Source of the DNA: Oscillospiraceae bacterium
GTDB lineage: Bacteria > Bacillota > Clostridia > Oscillospirales > Ruminococcaceae
DNA: 64,000 bases
Assembly: GCA_028692035.1 (NCBI GenBank)
Contig: JAQUYD010000005.1
Span: 62,001-126,000 of the forward strand
Direction of reading: 5' to 3'
Shown here: piece after piece, positions 16,102 to 24,934 of the stretch
Numbering within the stretch: the stretch's first letter is position 1
Layout of the letters: each line of letters opens with the position of its first letter
Translations under genes and position numbers: made by a program
Notes under the pieces: generated by a model
The model's database searches: none
Told to the model about the DNA's origin: nothing
What the model saw: the letters and a program-made list of their open reading frames with translations, nothing else

Positions 16102-17367
16102 TTACGGGGCGTCCGGTGGCTTTTTCACCTTTAAAGCCGCCTGAAGCACCGCATATAATGCGTGGTTTTCCGCTAAATGGCGCACCCGTTCCCGCTCGTT
16201 TCCGCTACCCCGGGCCAGATGCAGTTCCTTTACGTCCTCCCACCAGGGGCTGGATATCCCCACATAGACCAACCCCACCGGCTTTCCCTCCGAGGGCTGT
16301 GGCCCCGCCACGCCAGTGACCGATACGCCAATCTGGGCGCCGGTGCGCCGCCGGGCGCCCTGAGCCATCTCCAGCGCCGTCTGGGCGCTGACCGCTCCAT
16401 GCACTTCCAGCGTATTTGTGTCAACGCCCAGCAGCGCCGTTTTCATCTCGTTGGTGTAGGTGCAGATCCCCGCCTTGAGCGCCGCCGAGGAACCTGGCAC
16501 CTCGGTTATCCGCTTCGCCACCCCGCCGCCGGTGCAGGATTCGGCGGTGGATACGGTCAGGCCCCTCTCCACCAGCGCCAATACCGCGGCTTTTTGCAGG
16601 GTACCCACGTCCACGCCGTAGACGTACTGCCCCAGCCGCTGCCGGATCTCCCGGATCATTGGGGTCAGCAGCGCCTGGGCCTGGGACTTGTCCGGTGCGG
16701 CGGCGGTCACGCGCAAAAGCACCTCGCCGGTTTTGGCATAGGGCGCCACCGTCGGATTGAGCGAAGCCTCCATCAGGTCCCGCAGCTTTTCCTCCGCCGC
16801 CGATTCGCCGATGCCAAACAAATGCACCGTCCTGGAAAAAAAGGTCTGCCCTGTCTTCCCCTCCAAATAAGGGCGTACCTGGCCGTAGAACATCGGCTCC
16901 ATCTCGCTGGGCGGGCCCGGCAGTAGCACAACGATCTTGCCGCTGGACTCCATGGCAATCCCTGGCGCGGTACCGTTTTCGTTCTGGAATACGACAGCGC
17001 CCTCCGGGGCCGTCGCCTGCTTGCGATTGTTTTCGCTCATCACCCGGCCGGTGCAGTCAAAGTAGGCCGCCATCCGGTCATAAGCCTCCTGATTCCATAC
17101 AAGCTTTTGTCCCAACGCCTCGGCAGCGGTCTCTTTCGTGATGTCATCGTAGGTGGGCCCCAGCCCGCCAGTCATCACCAGCAGGTCACAGCGGGAAAGG
17201 GCCAGCGCCACCGCTTCTTTCAGCCGTCCGCCGTTGTCCCCCACCACCGTCTGATGGTATACGCCAATGCCCAGTGCCGCCAGTTCCCGGGCCAAAAACG
17301 CCGCATTGGTATTGATGATGTCGCCGAGCAAAAGCTCGGTCCCCACACATAAAATTTCTCCTGTCAT
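16102..17367 (-). CDS. cinA: CinA: competence/damage-inducible protein, NMN amidase
   Basis: A 421-residue two-domain protein. Residues 1-170 are the MoaB/MogA-like domain (MTGEILCVGTELLLGDI, VMTGGLGPTYDDITKE), linked to ADP-ribose pyrophosphatase activity in some members. The last 160 residues are the PncC-type nicotinamide-nucleotide amidase (VSTAESCTGGGVAKRITEVPG, GVSVTGVAGPQPSEGKPVGLVYVG), which recycles pyridine nucleotides. Length is normal for Firmicutes CinA. The usual recA neighbour is absent here; merR follows in the same direction. Confidence 0.94.
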   Translation of the reverse strand: MTGEILCVGTELLLGDIINTNAAFLARELAALGIGVYHQTVVGDNGGRLKEAVALALSRCDLLVMTGGLGPTYDDITKETAAEALGQKLVWNQEAYDRMAAYFDCTGRVMSENNRKQATAPEGAVVFQNENGTAPGIAMESSGKIVVLLPGPPSEMEPMFYGQVRPYLEGKTGQTFFSRTVHLFGIGESAAEEKLRDLMEASLNPTVAPYAKTGEVLLRVTAAAPDKSQAQALLTPMIREIRQRLGQYVYGVDVGTLQKAAVLALVERGLTVSTAESCTGGGVAKRITEVPGSSAALKAGICTYTNEMKTALLGVDTNTLEVHGAVSAQTALEMAQGARRRTGAQIGVSVTGVAGPQPSEGKPVGLVYVGISSPWWEDVKELHLARGSGNERERVRHLAENHALYAVLQAALKVKKPPDAP

Positions 17368-17440
17368 TCTTCTCGCCCACCCACTTTTTTCTAATGGTAC
17401 CGCGCCTGCAAAAAAAAATCAAGGGAAAGCCCGGGCTGTC

Positions 17441-17469
17441 TTGCCACAAAAAGGCAAAAGGAGTAGAAT
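17441..17469 (+). promoter_or_regulatory. Promoter of the cyclodeaminase-racemase pair
   Basis: TTGCCA (17441-17446), 17-base spacer, TAGAAT (17464-17469), 50 bases before the next start codon. Confidence 0.55.
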
Positions 17470-17518
17470 AAAAACAGATTGTATCCAATTTTCGCAACGT
17501 TCAAAGGAGGAAACCTGA

Positions 17519-18472
17519 ATGGAACAAATGGACCGGCGGCAGGTACTGCGCCATCTTTCCATGAAAGACTGCATCGAGCTGATGCGTGCTACCCTGCGCG
17601 ACTACGCCCAGGGGAAAAGCCTGCAATATCTTCGCACCGTGACCCGGCTGCCGGCGGACAATCTATTCGGCTTTATGCCCGCCTACTTGGGCGACCACGA
17701 CTATTTCGGCGCCAAGGTCATTACCGTTTTTCCCGGCAACCACCAGGCGGGGTTGCCCTCCCATCAGGGGGGCGTGCTGCTGTTTGACGCGGACCGCGGC
17801 ACCCCTTGCTTCATGGCCGATGGCGATGCCATTACCCAGATCCGCACCGGGGCGGTCAGCGCCGTAGCCACTGATTTGTTGGCTTCTCTCGGCGCGAACC
17901 AACTGGCGATCCTCGGCGCCGGCGCCCAGGGCCGCTCCCATCTGGAGGCTGTCGCCCTGGTTCGGAAACTGGCGGCGGTCACCGTCTGGGACGCACGCTT
18001 GGAAAACGCCGAACGCTTCGCGACCGAAATGGCCGACCTCGTCGGCTGTCCCATCCTGGCCTGCGCCAGCGCAAAAGAGGCTGTGGAAAACGCGGACATC
18101 ATCTGCACCCTCACCCCCTCACCCACACCGATTTTGGAAAGCGGCTGGGTCAAGTCCGGCGCCCATATTAACGCAGTAGGCGCTTGCGCTCCGGCGGCCC
18201 GGGAGCTGGATTCCGCCTTGGTGGCCCGCTGCCGCCTATACGGGGACAGCGTGGAATCGGTGGAACGAGAAAGCGGCGATTACCTGATCCCCCTGGCGGA
18301 AGGCGTTATCCCAAAAGAGCATCTGCTGGGCACCATCGGCCAGCTTTTGTGCGGGGAAATCGCCGGACGCACATCGCCGGAGGACGTGACCTTGTTCGAT
18401 GCGCTGGGCCTCGCCATCGAGGACGTGGCCTGCGCCAAATATTTATATCTTGCCGGAAAGGAAGGAAAATAG
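17519..18472 (+). CDS. Ornithine cyclodeaminase / mu-crystallin family protein
   Basis: A 317-residue NAD(P)-dependent oxidoreductase-like protein. The Rossmann motif LAILGAGAQGRSHLEAVALV is at about residue 130. The substrate-side segment GAKVITVFPGNHQAGLPSHQ and the conserved Asp region LFDALGLAIEDVA near the C-terminus are also seen. Family members include ornithine cyclodeaminase, alanine dehydrogenase, ketimine reductases and opine-like synthases, so the exact reaction cannot be read from the sequence. The stop lies 1 base before the racemase start codon, so the two likely act on related amino-acid substrates. Confidence 0.85.
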   Translation: MEQMDRRQVLRHLSMKDCIELMRATLRDYAQGKSLQYLRTVTRLPADNLFGFMPAYLGDHDYFGAKVITVFPGNHQAGLPSHQGGVLLFDADRGTPCFMADGDAITQIRTGAVSAVATDLLASLGANQLAILGAGAQGRSHLEAVALVRKLAAVTVWDARLENAERFATEMADLVGCPILACASAKEAVENADIICTLTPSPTPILESGWVKSGAHINAVGACAPAARELDSALVARCRLYGDSVESVERESGDYLIPLAEGVIPKEHLLGTIGQLLCGEIAGRTSPEDVTLFDALGLAIEDVACAKYLYLAGKEGK

Positions 18473-18473
18473 C

Positions 18474-19166
18474 ATGAAAAAAATCGGGCTAATCGGAGGA
18501 CTCAGCTGGCAGTCCACCGTGGAATATTACCGGGTGATCAACGAGGAATCCAACCGCCGCTTGGGCGGTCTGGATACGGTCGAGTGCATCCTCTATTCGG
18601 TGAACCTGGCCACAAAACTGGGCCGGATGGCCCGCGGCGAGGAAAAACAGCTGGGCGAAGAGTTTTTGGGAATCGGCCAAAAGCTGGTAGGCGCCGGTGC
18701 AGACATGGTACTTTTGTGCACCAACACCATGCATGCCGTCTACAACGTGCTGGCCGACGGCCTGCCGGTGCCGGTCATCCATATTGCCGACGCCACAGCC
18801 GACGCCATCAAAAAGCAGGGCCTTACCAAAGTAGCGCTGTTGGGCACCCCCTTTACCATGACCCAGCCTTTTTATAAGGAGCGGCTCAAAAAGCTTCACG
18901 GCATCGACGTTATCACCCCTACCGAGGAGCAGGGCGAGGAGATTTACCGGGTCATCAATGAGGAATTGACCTTTCATATTTTAAAGGAGGAGTCCCGCCG
19001 GTATTTTCTCGGCGTCATTGACGAGCTGCGGGCCAAAGGCGCTCAGGGGGCCATTCTCGGCTGCACCGAGATTCCGCTTTTGATCCAGCAGGAGCACACG
19101 GACCTGCCGGTGTTTGACACCACCGTTCTGCACGCCACCGCCGCGGTAGACGCTGCAATGGAATAA
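18474..19166 (+). CDS. Aspartate/glutamate racemase family protein
   Basis: A 230-residue cofactor-independent racemase. The catalytic cysteine pair is in VLLCTNTMHAVY and AILGCTEIPLL, and the N-terminus MKKIGLIGGLSWQSTVEYYR is typical of the YgeA/RacX type. Start ATG 18474 has AAGGAAGG upstream. Aspartate, glutamate or broader amino-acid racemisation is possible. Paired with the cyclodeaminase-like gene and ending at a strong terminator. Confidence 0.9.
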   Translation: MKKIGLIGGLSWQSTVEYYRVINEESNRRLGGLDTVECILYSVNLATKLGRMARGEEKQLGEEFLGIGQKLVGAGADMVLLCTNTMHAVYNVLADGLPVPVIHIADATADAIKKQGLTKVALLGTPFTMTQPFYKERLKKLHGIDVITPTEEQGEEIYRVINEELTFHILKEESRRYFLGVIDELRAKGAQGAILGCTEIPLLIQQEHTDLPVFDTTVLHATAAVDAAME

Positions 19167-19199
19167 ATCGAGAGACACTCCCTTTTCCCTGAAAACAAT

Positions 19200-19230
19200 A
19201 AAAAGACGGCTTACAAGCCGTCTTTTTTTA
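19200..19230. terminator. Bidirectional terminator
   Basis: AAAAGACGGCTT pairs with AAGCCGTCTTTT, with T/A runs on both sides, between the racemase and the end of the cobalamin operon. Confidence 0.9.
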
Positions 19231-19260
19231 TTCCATCCGCCCCTCGGAAAATCGTTCCGG

Positions 19261-20478
19261 TCAAAGCGCCGGGTGCAACGCCTGAATCAAGAAAACCGGG
19301 TTCTGGGCCATCAGCAGATGCAACCGCCCAGTGGAGCGGGTCCGGCTGACGGAAATCTGGGTGACCTGCACCTGATCCAGCCCCGTTTCCCGGCACCCGT
19401 CCAAAACCTCCTGCAGCGTTTCCAGCGCAATGGCAGTTGCCACAATCCGCACTCGGGGGTTTTTCCCGGCCACCGTTTGAAGGATCCTTTTCATCCGCCC
19501 CTTGCTGCCGCCGATGAACACCGCGTCCGGCGCGGGCAAAGAGCCTGCCGCCAACACGTCCGGCGCCGTTCCGGGGACCACCGACAGGTTATAAACCCCA
19601 AAGCGTTCCCGGTTGCACCGGATCAATTCCAGCGCCGCAGGGTCGTTTTCCACCGCGATCACCCGCACCAGTGGAGACAGGCGTGCCAGCTCCACGCTGA
19701 CCGAACCGGTTCCCGCGCCGATGTCGTAGACCGTTTCCCCTGGTAGAACCGCTAGCTTGGCCAGCACCACCGCCCGGACCTCTTGTTTGGTCATGGGCGT
19801 TTCGCCGCGCAAAAAGGATTCGTCCGCCAAAGCGCCGCCCAACGGTAACGGCGGCACCGGCTCCCGCCGCACCCACACGGCGGACAGGGGGGCGAATGTC
19901 TGTCCCTGCAGCTGGCCCGCCGTCCCGGACGTGATTTTCTCTGCCGGATAGGACAGCTGCTCCCCCACCGTTACCTGCACATCGTCCAGTCCCGCGGCGC
20001 ACAACCGCTGCAAAATCGTTTCCGGCGTGACTTTCCCACCGGTGAGAAAAAAGGTCTCCTCCCGGCACAGAACCTGCCCCACCACGTCGCATTCCATTCC
20101 ATGGGCGCTGACCAAATGCACATCCTGCCAGGGCCGGTGCAGCTGCGCCGCCAGATACTGGATCGTGCTGATCCCGCAAAGGACCCGGATCTTATAGCCT
20201 TTTTCCTCCAAAAGGGGCGTCAGCTGGGTAGCGCCGCTGTAAAAGCCCGTGTCCCCGCTGAAAATCACGCAAACTGGCCGGCCCTGTGCCTGCTCGATCA
20301 GCTGCAGGATCTGCGCCGGCGCAATCGCCGCCAGCCGGTCAGCCTTCACGCTGTCGGGCAGCGCTTCCAGCAGCCGCTTGGCGCCGATGATCTGATCCGC
20401 TTTTTCCAATGCCGTCCACGCCCCGGCAGTCAGCGTATCGGGGTTCCCCATGCCCATTCCAATCAGGGTGATCTCCAT
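19261..20478 (-). CDS. cbiET: Cobalt-precorrin C5/C15 methyltransferase-decarboxylase fusion (CbiE-CbiT, CobL-like)
   Basis: A 405-residue fusion. Residues 1-200 are a CbiE-type tetrapyrrole methylase (ITLIGMGMGNPDTLT, VIFSGDTGFYSGA, SAHGMECDVVGQ). Residues 215-405 are CbiT (MTKQEVRAVVLAKLAVLPG, then the SAM motif VYDIGAGTGSVSVELARL). Together they methylate C5 and C15 and decarboxylate the C12 acetate of the cobalt-precorrin ring. It is the last gene of the operon, 19 bases after cbiH. Confidence 0.93.
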   Translation of the reverse strand: MEITLIGMGMGNPDTLTAGAWTALEKADQIIGAKRLLEALPDSVKADRLAAIAPAQILQLIEQAQGRPVCVIFSGDTGFYSGATQLTPLLEEKGYKIRVLCGISTIQYLAAQLHRPWQDVHLVSAHGMECDVVGQVLCREETFFLTGGKVTPETILQRLCAAGLDDVQVTVGEQLSYPAEKITSGTAGQLQGQTFAPLSAVWVRREPVPPLPLGGALADESFLRGETPMTKQEVRAVVLAKLAVLPGETVYDIGAGTGSVSVELARLSPLVRVIAVENDPAALELIRCNRERFGVYNLSVVPGTAPDVLAAGSLPAPDAVFIGGSKGRMKRILQTVAGKNPRVRIVATAIALETLQEVLDGCRETGLDQVQVTQISVSRTRSTGRLHLLMAQNPVFLIQALHPAL

Positions 20479-20497
20479 TCTTTTTTCCTCCCGGCGG

Positions 20498-21229
20498 TTA
20501 TTTTTCGCGGTAGCCCCGCGGCGTTACCATCCGTTCCCGGACGATCTTCGTATCCCGGTTGCCGATGAAAACGGTGCAGAACATGTCCAGGCTTTCCTCC
20601 TGCAGCTGCGCCAGGGTCAGAATTTTTTGCTCCTGCCCCGGGCGGCCGATGTTGCGCACCCAGCCACAGACGGTATTGGGATCCTTCTGTCGCAGCAGGA
20701 TCTCGCAGGCCCGTCGCAGATGATCGGTGCGTTTGCGGCTGGCGGGGTTATACAGCGCAATGCAAAAGTCCGCCTGCGCCACCGCTGCCAGCCGCCGCTC
20801 AATGGTCTGCCAGCTGGTCAAAAGATCGCTCAGGGAGATGACCGCGAAATCGTGTCCCAACGGCGCGCCCAGCACCGCCGCACCGCAGGCGGCGGCAGTC
20901 ACCCCGCCAACCACCTCGATCTCCACCGGCGGATATTCCTGCGCCAGCTCCAACACCGGCGCGGCCATCCCGTAAACGCCTGCGTCCCCGCTGCACACCA
21001 TGGCCACCGTCACCCCGGCGGCCGCCTCCTCCAGCGCCTTGCGGCACCGCTCGATCTCCTGGGTCATCGGGGTGGTAAAAACCGGCGTGTCCGGGCAGAC
21101 CGCCGCCGCCTGCTCCACATAAACGCCGTATCCGCAGATCAGCTGCGCTTCTTCCAGCGCCGATCTGGCCGCCAAGGTCATCCCCTGCGGGTTCCCGGGG
21201 CCAAGGCCCACGATCAAAAGCTTTTTCAT
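20498..21229 (-). CDS. cbiH: Cobalt-precorrin-3 C17-methyltransferase
   Basis: A 243-residue SAM-dependent tetrapyrrole methylase that contracts and methylates the ring at C17 (CbiH/CobJ). Motifs: LLIVGLGPGNPQGMTLAA at the N-terminus, VCSGDAGVYGMAAPVLE, VVGGVTAAACGAAVLGAPLGHDF, and the C-terminal strands DMFCTVFIGNRDTKI. The frame is open further upstream, but the ATG at 21229 is coupled to the cbiG stop through an ATGA overlap. It works with cbiG next to it. Confidence 0.93.
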   Translation of the reverse strand: MKKLLIVGLGPGNPQGMTLAARSALEEAQLICGYGVYVEQAAAVCPDTPVFTTPMTQEIERCRKALEEAAAGVTVAMVCSGDAGVYGMAAPVLELAQEYPPVEIEVVGGVTAAACGAAVLGAPLGHDFAVISLSDLLTSWQTIERRLAAVAQADFCIALYNPASRKRTDHLRRACEILLRQKDPNTVCGWVRNIGRPGQEQKILTLAQLQEESLDMFCTVFIGNRDTKIVRERMVTPRGYREK

Positions 21230-22248
21230 CCTTCCAAACCTCCTGTCAGCCGGACGATGTAAGGCGCCACAGCCATGGCCATGGTCACACCGCTTCCGGC
21301 ATTTTTCTTTACATGCAGCGTTCCGCCGCTGCCTAGCACCGCGCTGCGTTCGCAGACATTGTCGGTGCCGGTGATTTTCTGCACGAAAGCGGAAGCGGAA
21401 AAGCTCCCCTTGACCTCGTTGAGCTGTTGCGCCGTAAAGGTGCGCAGCGGGAAACCCTTTTCCTGGCAAAAGGCCAAAAGGCCCGCTTCCTCCGCCTTTA
21501 GGGAAATGCTGCACATCTCCCGCACCGCCTCGGGGCGGATATTTCCCTTAGCCAAAAGCATCTGATACGCCTGTGCCAGCGCCTGGCAGGAAATCCCTTT
21601 CCGGCATCCTGCGCCCACCACCGCCACCGGTGGCACCAGGCACAGGGCATTTTTTTTACAGTTTTCTTTTATGGTAATCCGCACGTCGTATGTTTTATCC
21701 GCCACCAGTATGACCCCCGGCGGCAGCGCCCCCTCCACCGGAAAGTCGCTTCTTAGCCGCACCTGCTTGCCCTGCAGCAACTTGCCGGAAACCCTCTTGA
21801 CCGCCTGCAGGTTGCAGACTTTAAGGCCCCGCCGCGCCGCCCACTGGTCAAAAGCAAACACTCCATGCCGGTCGGTGGCCGTTGTAACAACCGGCTGCGC
21901 CCCGGTAAGGGCAGCTACCCTGCAAGCCAGATCGTTTGCGCCGCCGATATGCCCTGAAAGCAGGGGGATACAAAACCGCCCCGTGTCGTCCATGACCAGT
22001 ACCGCCGGATCGGTGTCCTTGCCTGCCAGCAGGGGGGCCACCGCCCGAACCGCAATTCCCGCCGCGCCGATAAAAAGCAGGGCGTCCGCCGCGGCAAACG
22101 CCTGCCCGCACCATTGGGAAAGAGGCGTTTTTTCCTTCCCAAAACCGCGGGCAAGCTGCGTTTGATCCCCCTGGCCGGCCAAAAGGCCGGCCAGTTTTTG
22201 GCCCAGTGCAAAGCCGTCCGGCGTGAACGCAATCAGCTCAATTTGCAT
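21226..22248 (-). CDS. cbiG: Cobalt-precorrin-5A hydrolase
   Basis: A 340-residue CbiG that opens the delta-lactone of cobalt-precorrin-5A and releases acetaldehyde. The N-terminal half has FIGAAGIAVRAVAPLLAGKDTDPAV and LSGHIGGANDLACRVAALTGAQPVVTTATD. The C-terminal CobE-like half has VVGAGCRKGISCQAL and GSGGTLHVKKNAGSGVTMA. Start ATG 22248 has GGGAGGG upstream and overlaps the cbiF end by 11 bases. Confidence 0.93.
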   Translation of the reverse strand: MQIELIAFTPDGFALGQKLAGLLAGQGDQTQLARGFGKEKTPLSQWCGQAFAAADALLFIGAAGIAVRAVAPLLAGKDTDPAVLVMDDTGRFCIPLLSGHIGGANDLACRVAALTGAQPVVTTATDRHGVFAFDQWAARRGLKVCNLQAVKRVSGKLLQGKQVRLRSDFPVEGALPPGVILVADKTYDVRITIKENCKKNALCLVPPVAVVGAGCRKGISCQALAQAYQMLLAKGNIRPEAVREMCSISLKAEEAGLLAFCQEKGFPLRTFTAQQLNEVKGSFSASAFVQKITGTDNVCERSAVLGSGGTLHVKKNAGSGVTMAMAVAPYIVRLTGGLEG

Positions 22249-22999
22249 GTCTGCCCTCCCGGAATCCGGTGGTAAAATCCGGATCATACAATTTGGAGCG
22301 GGCATAATCCGCCCCCAGAAAATCCCCCACCACGATCAGTGCCGTCTTGGACACTTCGTTTTCCCGGGCAGTTTGAGCCAGTGTCCCCACAGTACAGCGC
22401 AGCACCTTTTCATCCGGCCAGCTGGCCTTGTAAACAATAGCCGCCGGCGTATTTTGGGTATAGGCGCCGGCAAGCAGCTCTTGGGTCAGCGGCTCCAGCA
22501 GCCCGGCGCTTAAGAAAATAACCATCGTGCAGCCGTGGGCGGCCAGTTTGGCCATCTTTTCCCCCTGGGGCACCGGCGTGCGGCCCTCCATCCGGGTGAT
22601 GATGACGCTTTGGCTGACGTCCGGCAATGTGTATTCCGCTTTCAGCGCCGCCGCTGCCGCGCAAAAACTGGACACACCCGGCGTCACCTCATACGCAATC
22701 CCCGCGCTGTCCAGCAAATCCATCTGTTCCCGGATCGCCCCGTAAACGCTGGGGTCGCCGGTGTGCAGGCGAACGGTCGTCTGTCCCAGCCCTTCCGCCT
22801 CCCGCATCGACGAAAAGACCTGCTCTAGCGTCATTTTGGCACTGTTTTGGCAAACGCACCCCTCTTTTGCATAGGCCAGCAGCGCCGGATTGACAAGGCT
22901 GCCCGCATAGATAATCCGATCCGCCTGGGCCAAAAGCCGCGCGCCCCGCACGGTGATCAAATCCGGCGCGCCGCTGCCCGCTCCCACAAAATATACCAT
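22238..22999 (-). CDS. cbiF: Cobalt-precorrin-4 C11-methyltransferase
   Basis: A 253-residue tetrapyrrole methylase (CbiF/CobM). VYFVGAGSGAPDLITVRGARLL at the N-terminus, LHTGDPSVYGAIREQMDLLD, and EVTPGVSSFCAAAAALKAEYTLP are diagnostic of the C11 enzyme, together with IITRMEGRTPVP. The start codon shares bases with the cbiD stop (position 22999). Confidence 0.94.
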   Translation of the reverse strand: MVYFVGAGSGAPDLITVRGARLLAQADRIIYAGSLVNPALLAYAKEGCVCQNSAKMTLEQVFSSMREAEGLGQTTVRLHTGDPSVYGAIREQMDLLDSAGIAYEVTPGVSSFCAAAAALKAEYTLPDVSQSVIITRMEGRTPVPQGEKMAKLAAHGCTMVIFLSAGLLEPLTQELLAGAYTQNTPAAIVYKASWPDEKVLRCTVGTLAQTARENEVSKTALIVVGDFLGADYARSKLYDPDFTTGFREGRHAN

Positions 23000-24150
23000 C
23001 AGCCGTTCCCTCCGTCCTTTTTTCTTCCCAGGATAATCCGCTGTGCCTCCTCGGTCACAAACAGCTCTCCTTCCCGTTGATTGTAAAAGACCAGCCCGAT
23101 CTCATAAGCGCCGCCTGCCCGGCGGCTAATATGCCACTGGGCCCTCTGGGCCAAGCTTTTCACCACCGCCTGCTCCAGCCCCTGCTCCTCCAAAATTTCC
23201 AGGCAGGCGTCGGTCGTGACCGCCTGCATCAGCGCCTCCACCGTCTCCCGGCTAGCGCCGTGCAGCGCCGCATGGGCGGCGATCAGCTCCATCCGGCAAT
23301 CGGCCCAGCGGGAATGGGTGTTCATAATCCCCCCCGCCAGCTTGACAAATTTGCCCATGTGGCCAACCAACAGCACCTGCGCAAATTGGAATTGTGCCGC
23401 GTCGTCCAGCGCGTCGCCAATAAAGTTGGCGCACTGGACTACCGGCATTCCCAAAAGCACCGGATGGGCGGCGATGAAATCCGCTCCATAATTGCCCGGG
23501 GTCAGCAACAGCTTTTTTTCGCCGTTTGCCGCCAGCTGCCGGATCTCCACCCGCATGGACTCCCGCAGCGCCTGCATACTTTTGGGCTCTACAATGCCGC
23601 TGGTCCCTAAAATTGAAATCCCGCCCTCGATCCCCAAATTTGGATTAAAGGTTTTTTTCGCCAATTCCTTACCCTGGGGCGCCGAAATGGTCACGGCAAG
23701 GCCACCTGTGTACCCCGCCTGCTCGCAAACCGCCAGCACCTCGGCTTCGATCATCTGGCGCGGCACCCGGTTGATGGCAGCGGCGCCCACCGGCTGCTCC
23801 AAGCCTTTACGGGTCACCCGGCCGACTCCCTCGCCCCCGTCAATGCGGATCCCCGGCTCCTGTGAAAACGCCACCGTCGCGCAGATCAGCGCCCCGTCGG
23901 TCACGTCGATATCGTCCCCCGCGTCCTTGTAAACCCCGCAGGAAACCGCATCCCCATTACAGGAAATTGTGCAGACGTCCACCTCCACCTGAATGCCGAC
24001 GGGGGTCACAATAGTTGCCGTCCGGTCACTTTTGCCCAGCAGCAGGCGGCGGGCGGCGGCCTTTGCGGCCAGCGCCGCGCAGGAGCCGGTGGTATAACCG
24101 CAGCGCAGGCGAACCCCGCCCTGATATTGGTAATGCTCAAACTTTGCCAT
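22999..24150 (-). CDS. cbiD: Cobalt-precorrin-5B C1-methyltransferase
   Basis: A 383-residue CbiD, the C1-methyltransferase of the anaerobic route. RCGYTTGSCAALAAKAAARRLL at the N-terminus, the acidic turn YKDAGDDIDVTDGALI, NLGIEGGISILGTSGIVEP and PGNYGADF are characteristic. ATG 24150 is favoured (GGAGGGG upstream, homology from MAKFEHYQYQG). An in-frame ATG 18 bases upstream and another at 24192 exist within the ATPase gene. Confidence 0.93.
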   Translation of the reverse strand: MAKFEHYQYQGGVRLRCGYTTGSCAALAAKAAARRLLLGKSDRTATIVTPVGIQVEVDVCTISCNGDAVSCGVYKDAGDDIDVTDGALICATVAFSQEPGIRIDGGEGVGRVTRKGLEQPVGAAAINRVPRQMIEAEVLAVCEQAGYTGGLAVTISAPQGKELAKKTFNPNLGIEGGISILGTSGIVEPKSMQALRESMRVEIRQLAANGEKKLLLTPGNYGADFIAAHPVLLGMPVVQCANFIGDALDDAAQFQFAQVLLVGHMGKFVKLAGGIMNTHSRWADCRMELIAAHAALHGASRETVEALMQAVTTDACLEILEEQGLEQAVVKSLAQRAQWHISRRAGGAYEIGLVFYNQREGELFVTEEAQRIILGRKKDGGNG

Positions 24151-24934
24151 TTTGCCTGTCCCCTCCATTCGGCGGGGCAGGGACAAACACATACCCCATC
24201 TGCCCCGCCATACCGCCTGTGCCGATTTGCACCCCGAACACCCGCTCCAGCCAGCCGCTTTCCAAAATCTCCTGCGGCCCGCCGTCAGCCACCAACCTGC
24301 CGGACTGCATCACCGCTATCCGATCCGCGTAGGAAAGGGCCAGTCCCAGATCGTGCAGCACCATCACCACCGTTTTGCCTGCGTCCCGCAGCCGCCGGGT
24401 CAGCTCCATGATCTCGAACTGGCAGGACAGATCCAGATAGGTCGTAGGCTCGTCTAAAAACAGCACCTGGCTGTCCTGGGCCAGGCACATGGCAAAATAG
24501 ACCTTTTGCCGCTCCCCGCCGGACAGCTGGGATAAATCCCGCCCGGCCAGATGGGCAATCCCCGCCCATTCCATAGCCCGCCGCACCATCTCGTGATCCT
24601 CCGGCCGGTAGCGCCGCGGGTAGCCCAAATAAGGGAATCTCCCGTGCCGCACCATGCTTTGCACCGGAATGTTTGGAACCGCACGGGCCTGGGGCAGATA
24701 AGAAACCATCTGCCCCAGCTTTTGCCGGGAAAAAGTCGAGACCGGTTTTCCCTCCAGCAGCACCTGCCCTGCGGATGGCGCCGCAATTCCCGCCGCCATC
24801 CGCAGCAGGGTAGATTTTCCGCATCCGTTGGGCCCTACCAGCGCCGTGATCGTCTTTTCCGCAAAACGGAGGGTAAAGTCGTGAACCATCATATCCCGGC
24901 CGTAGCCGCCGGTCACGCCGATCAACTCAACCAT
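24137..24934 (-). CDS. FecE-type ABC transporter ATPase (second corrinoid/chelate importer)
   Basis: A 265-residue ATPase. Walker A GPNGCGKSTLL (about 34), Q-loop YLPQARAVP, signature QLSGGERQKVYFA, Walker B VLFLDEPTTYLD and H-loop VMVLHDLG. It pairs with the permease and binding protein just upstream. The location inside the cobalamin operon makes cobalamin, cobinamide or another corrinoid the likely cargo. Iron-siderophore import by the same family is the alternative. Confidence 0.9.
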   Translation of the reverse strand: MVELIGVTGGYGRDMMVHDFTLRFAEKTITALVGPNGCGKSTLLRMAAGIAAPSAGQVLLEGKPVSTFSRQKLGQMVSYLPQARAVPNIPVQSMVRHGRFPYLGYPRRYRPEDHEMVRRAMEWAGIAHLAGRDLSQLSGGERQKVYFAMCLAQDSQVLFLDEPTTYLDLSCQFEIMELTRRLRDAGKTVVMVLHDLGLALSYADRIAVMQSGRLVADGGPQEILESGWLERVFGVQIGTGGMAGQMGYVFVPAPPNGGDRQNGKV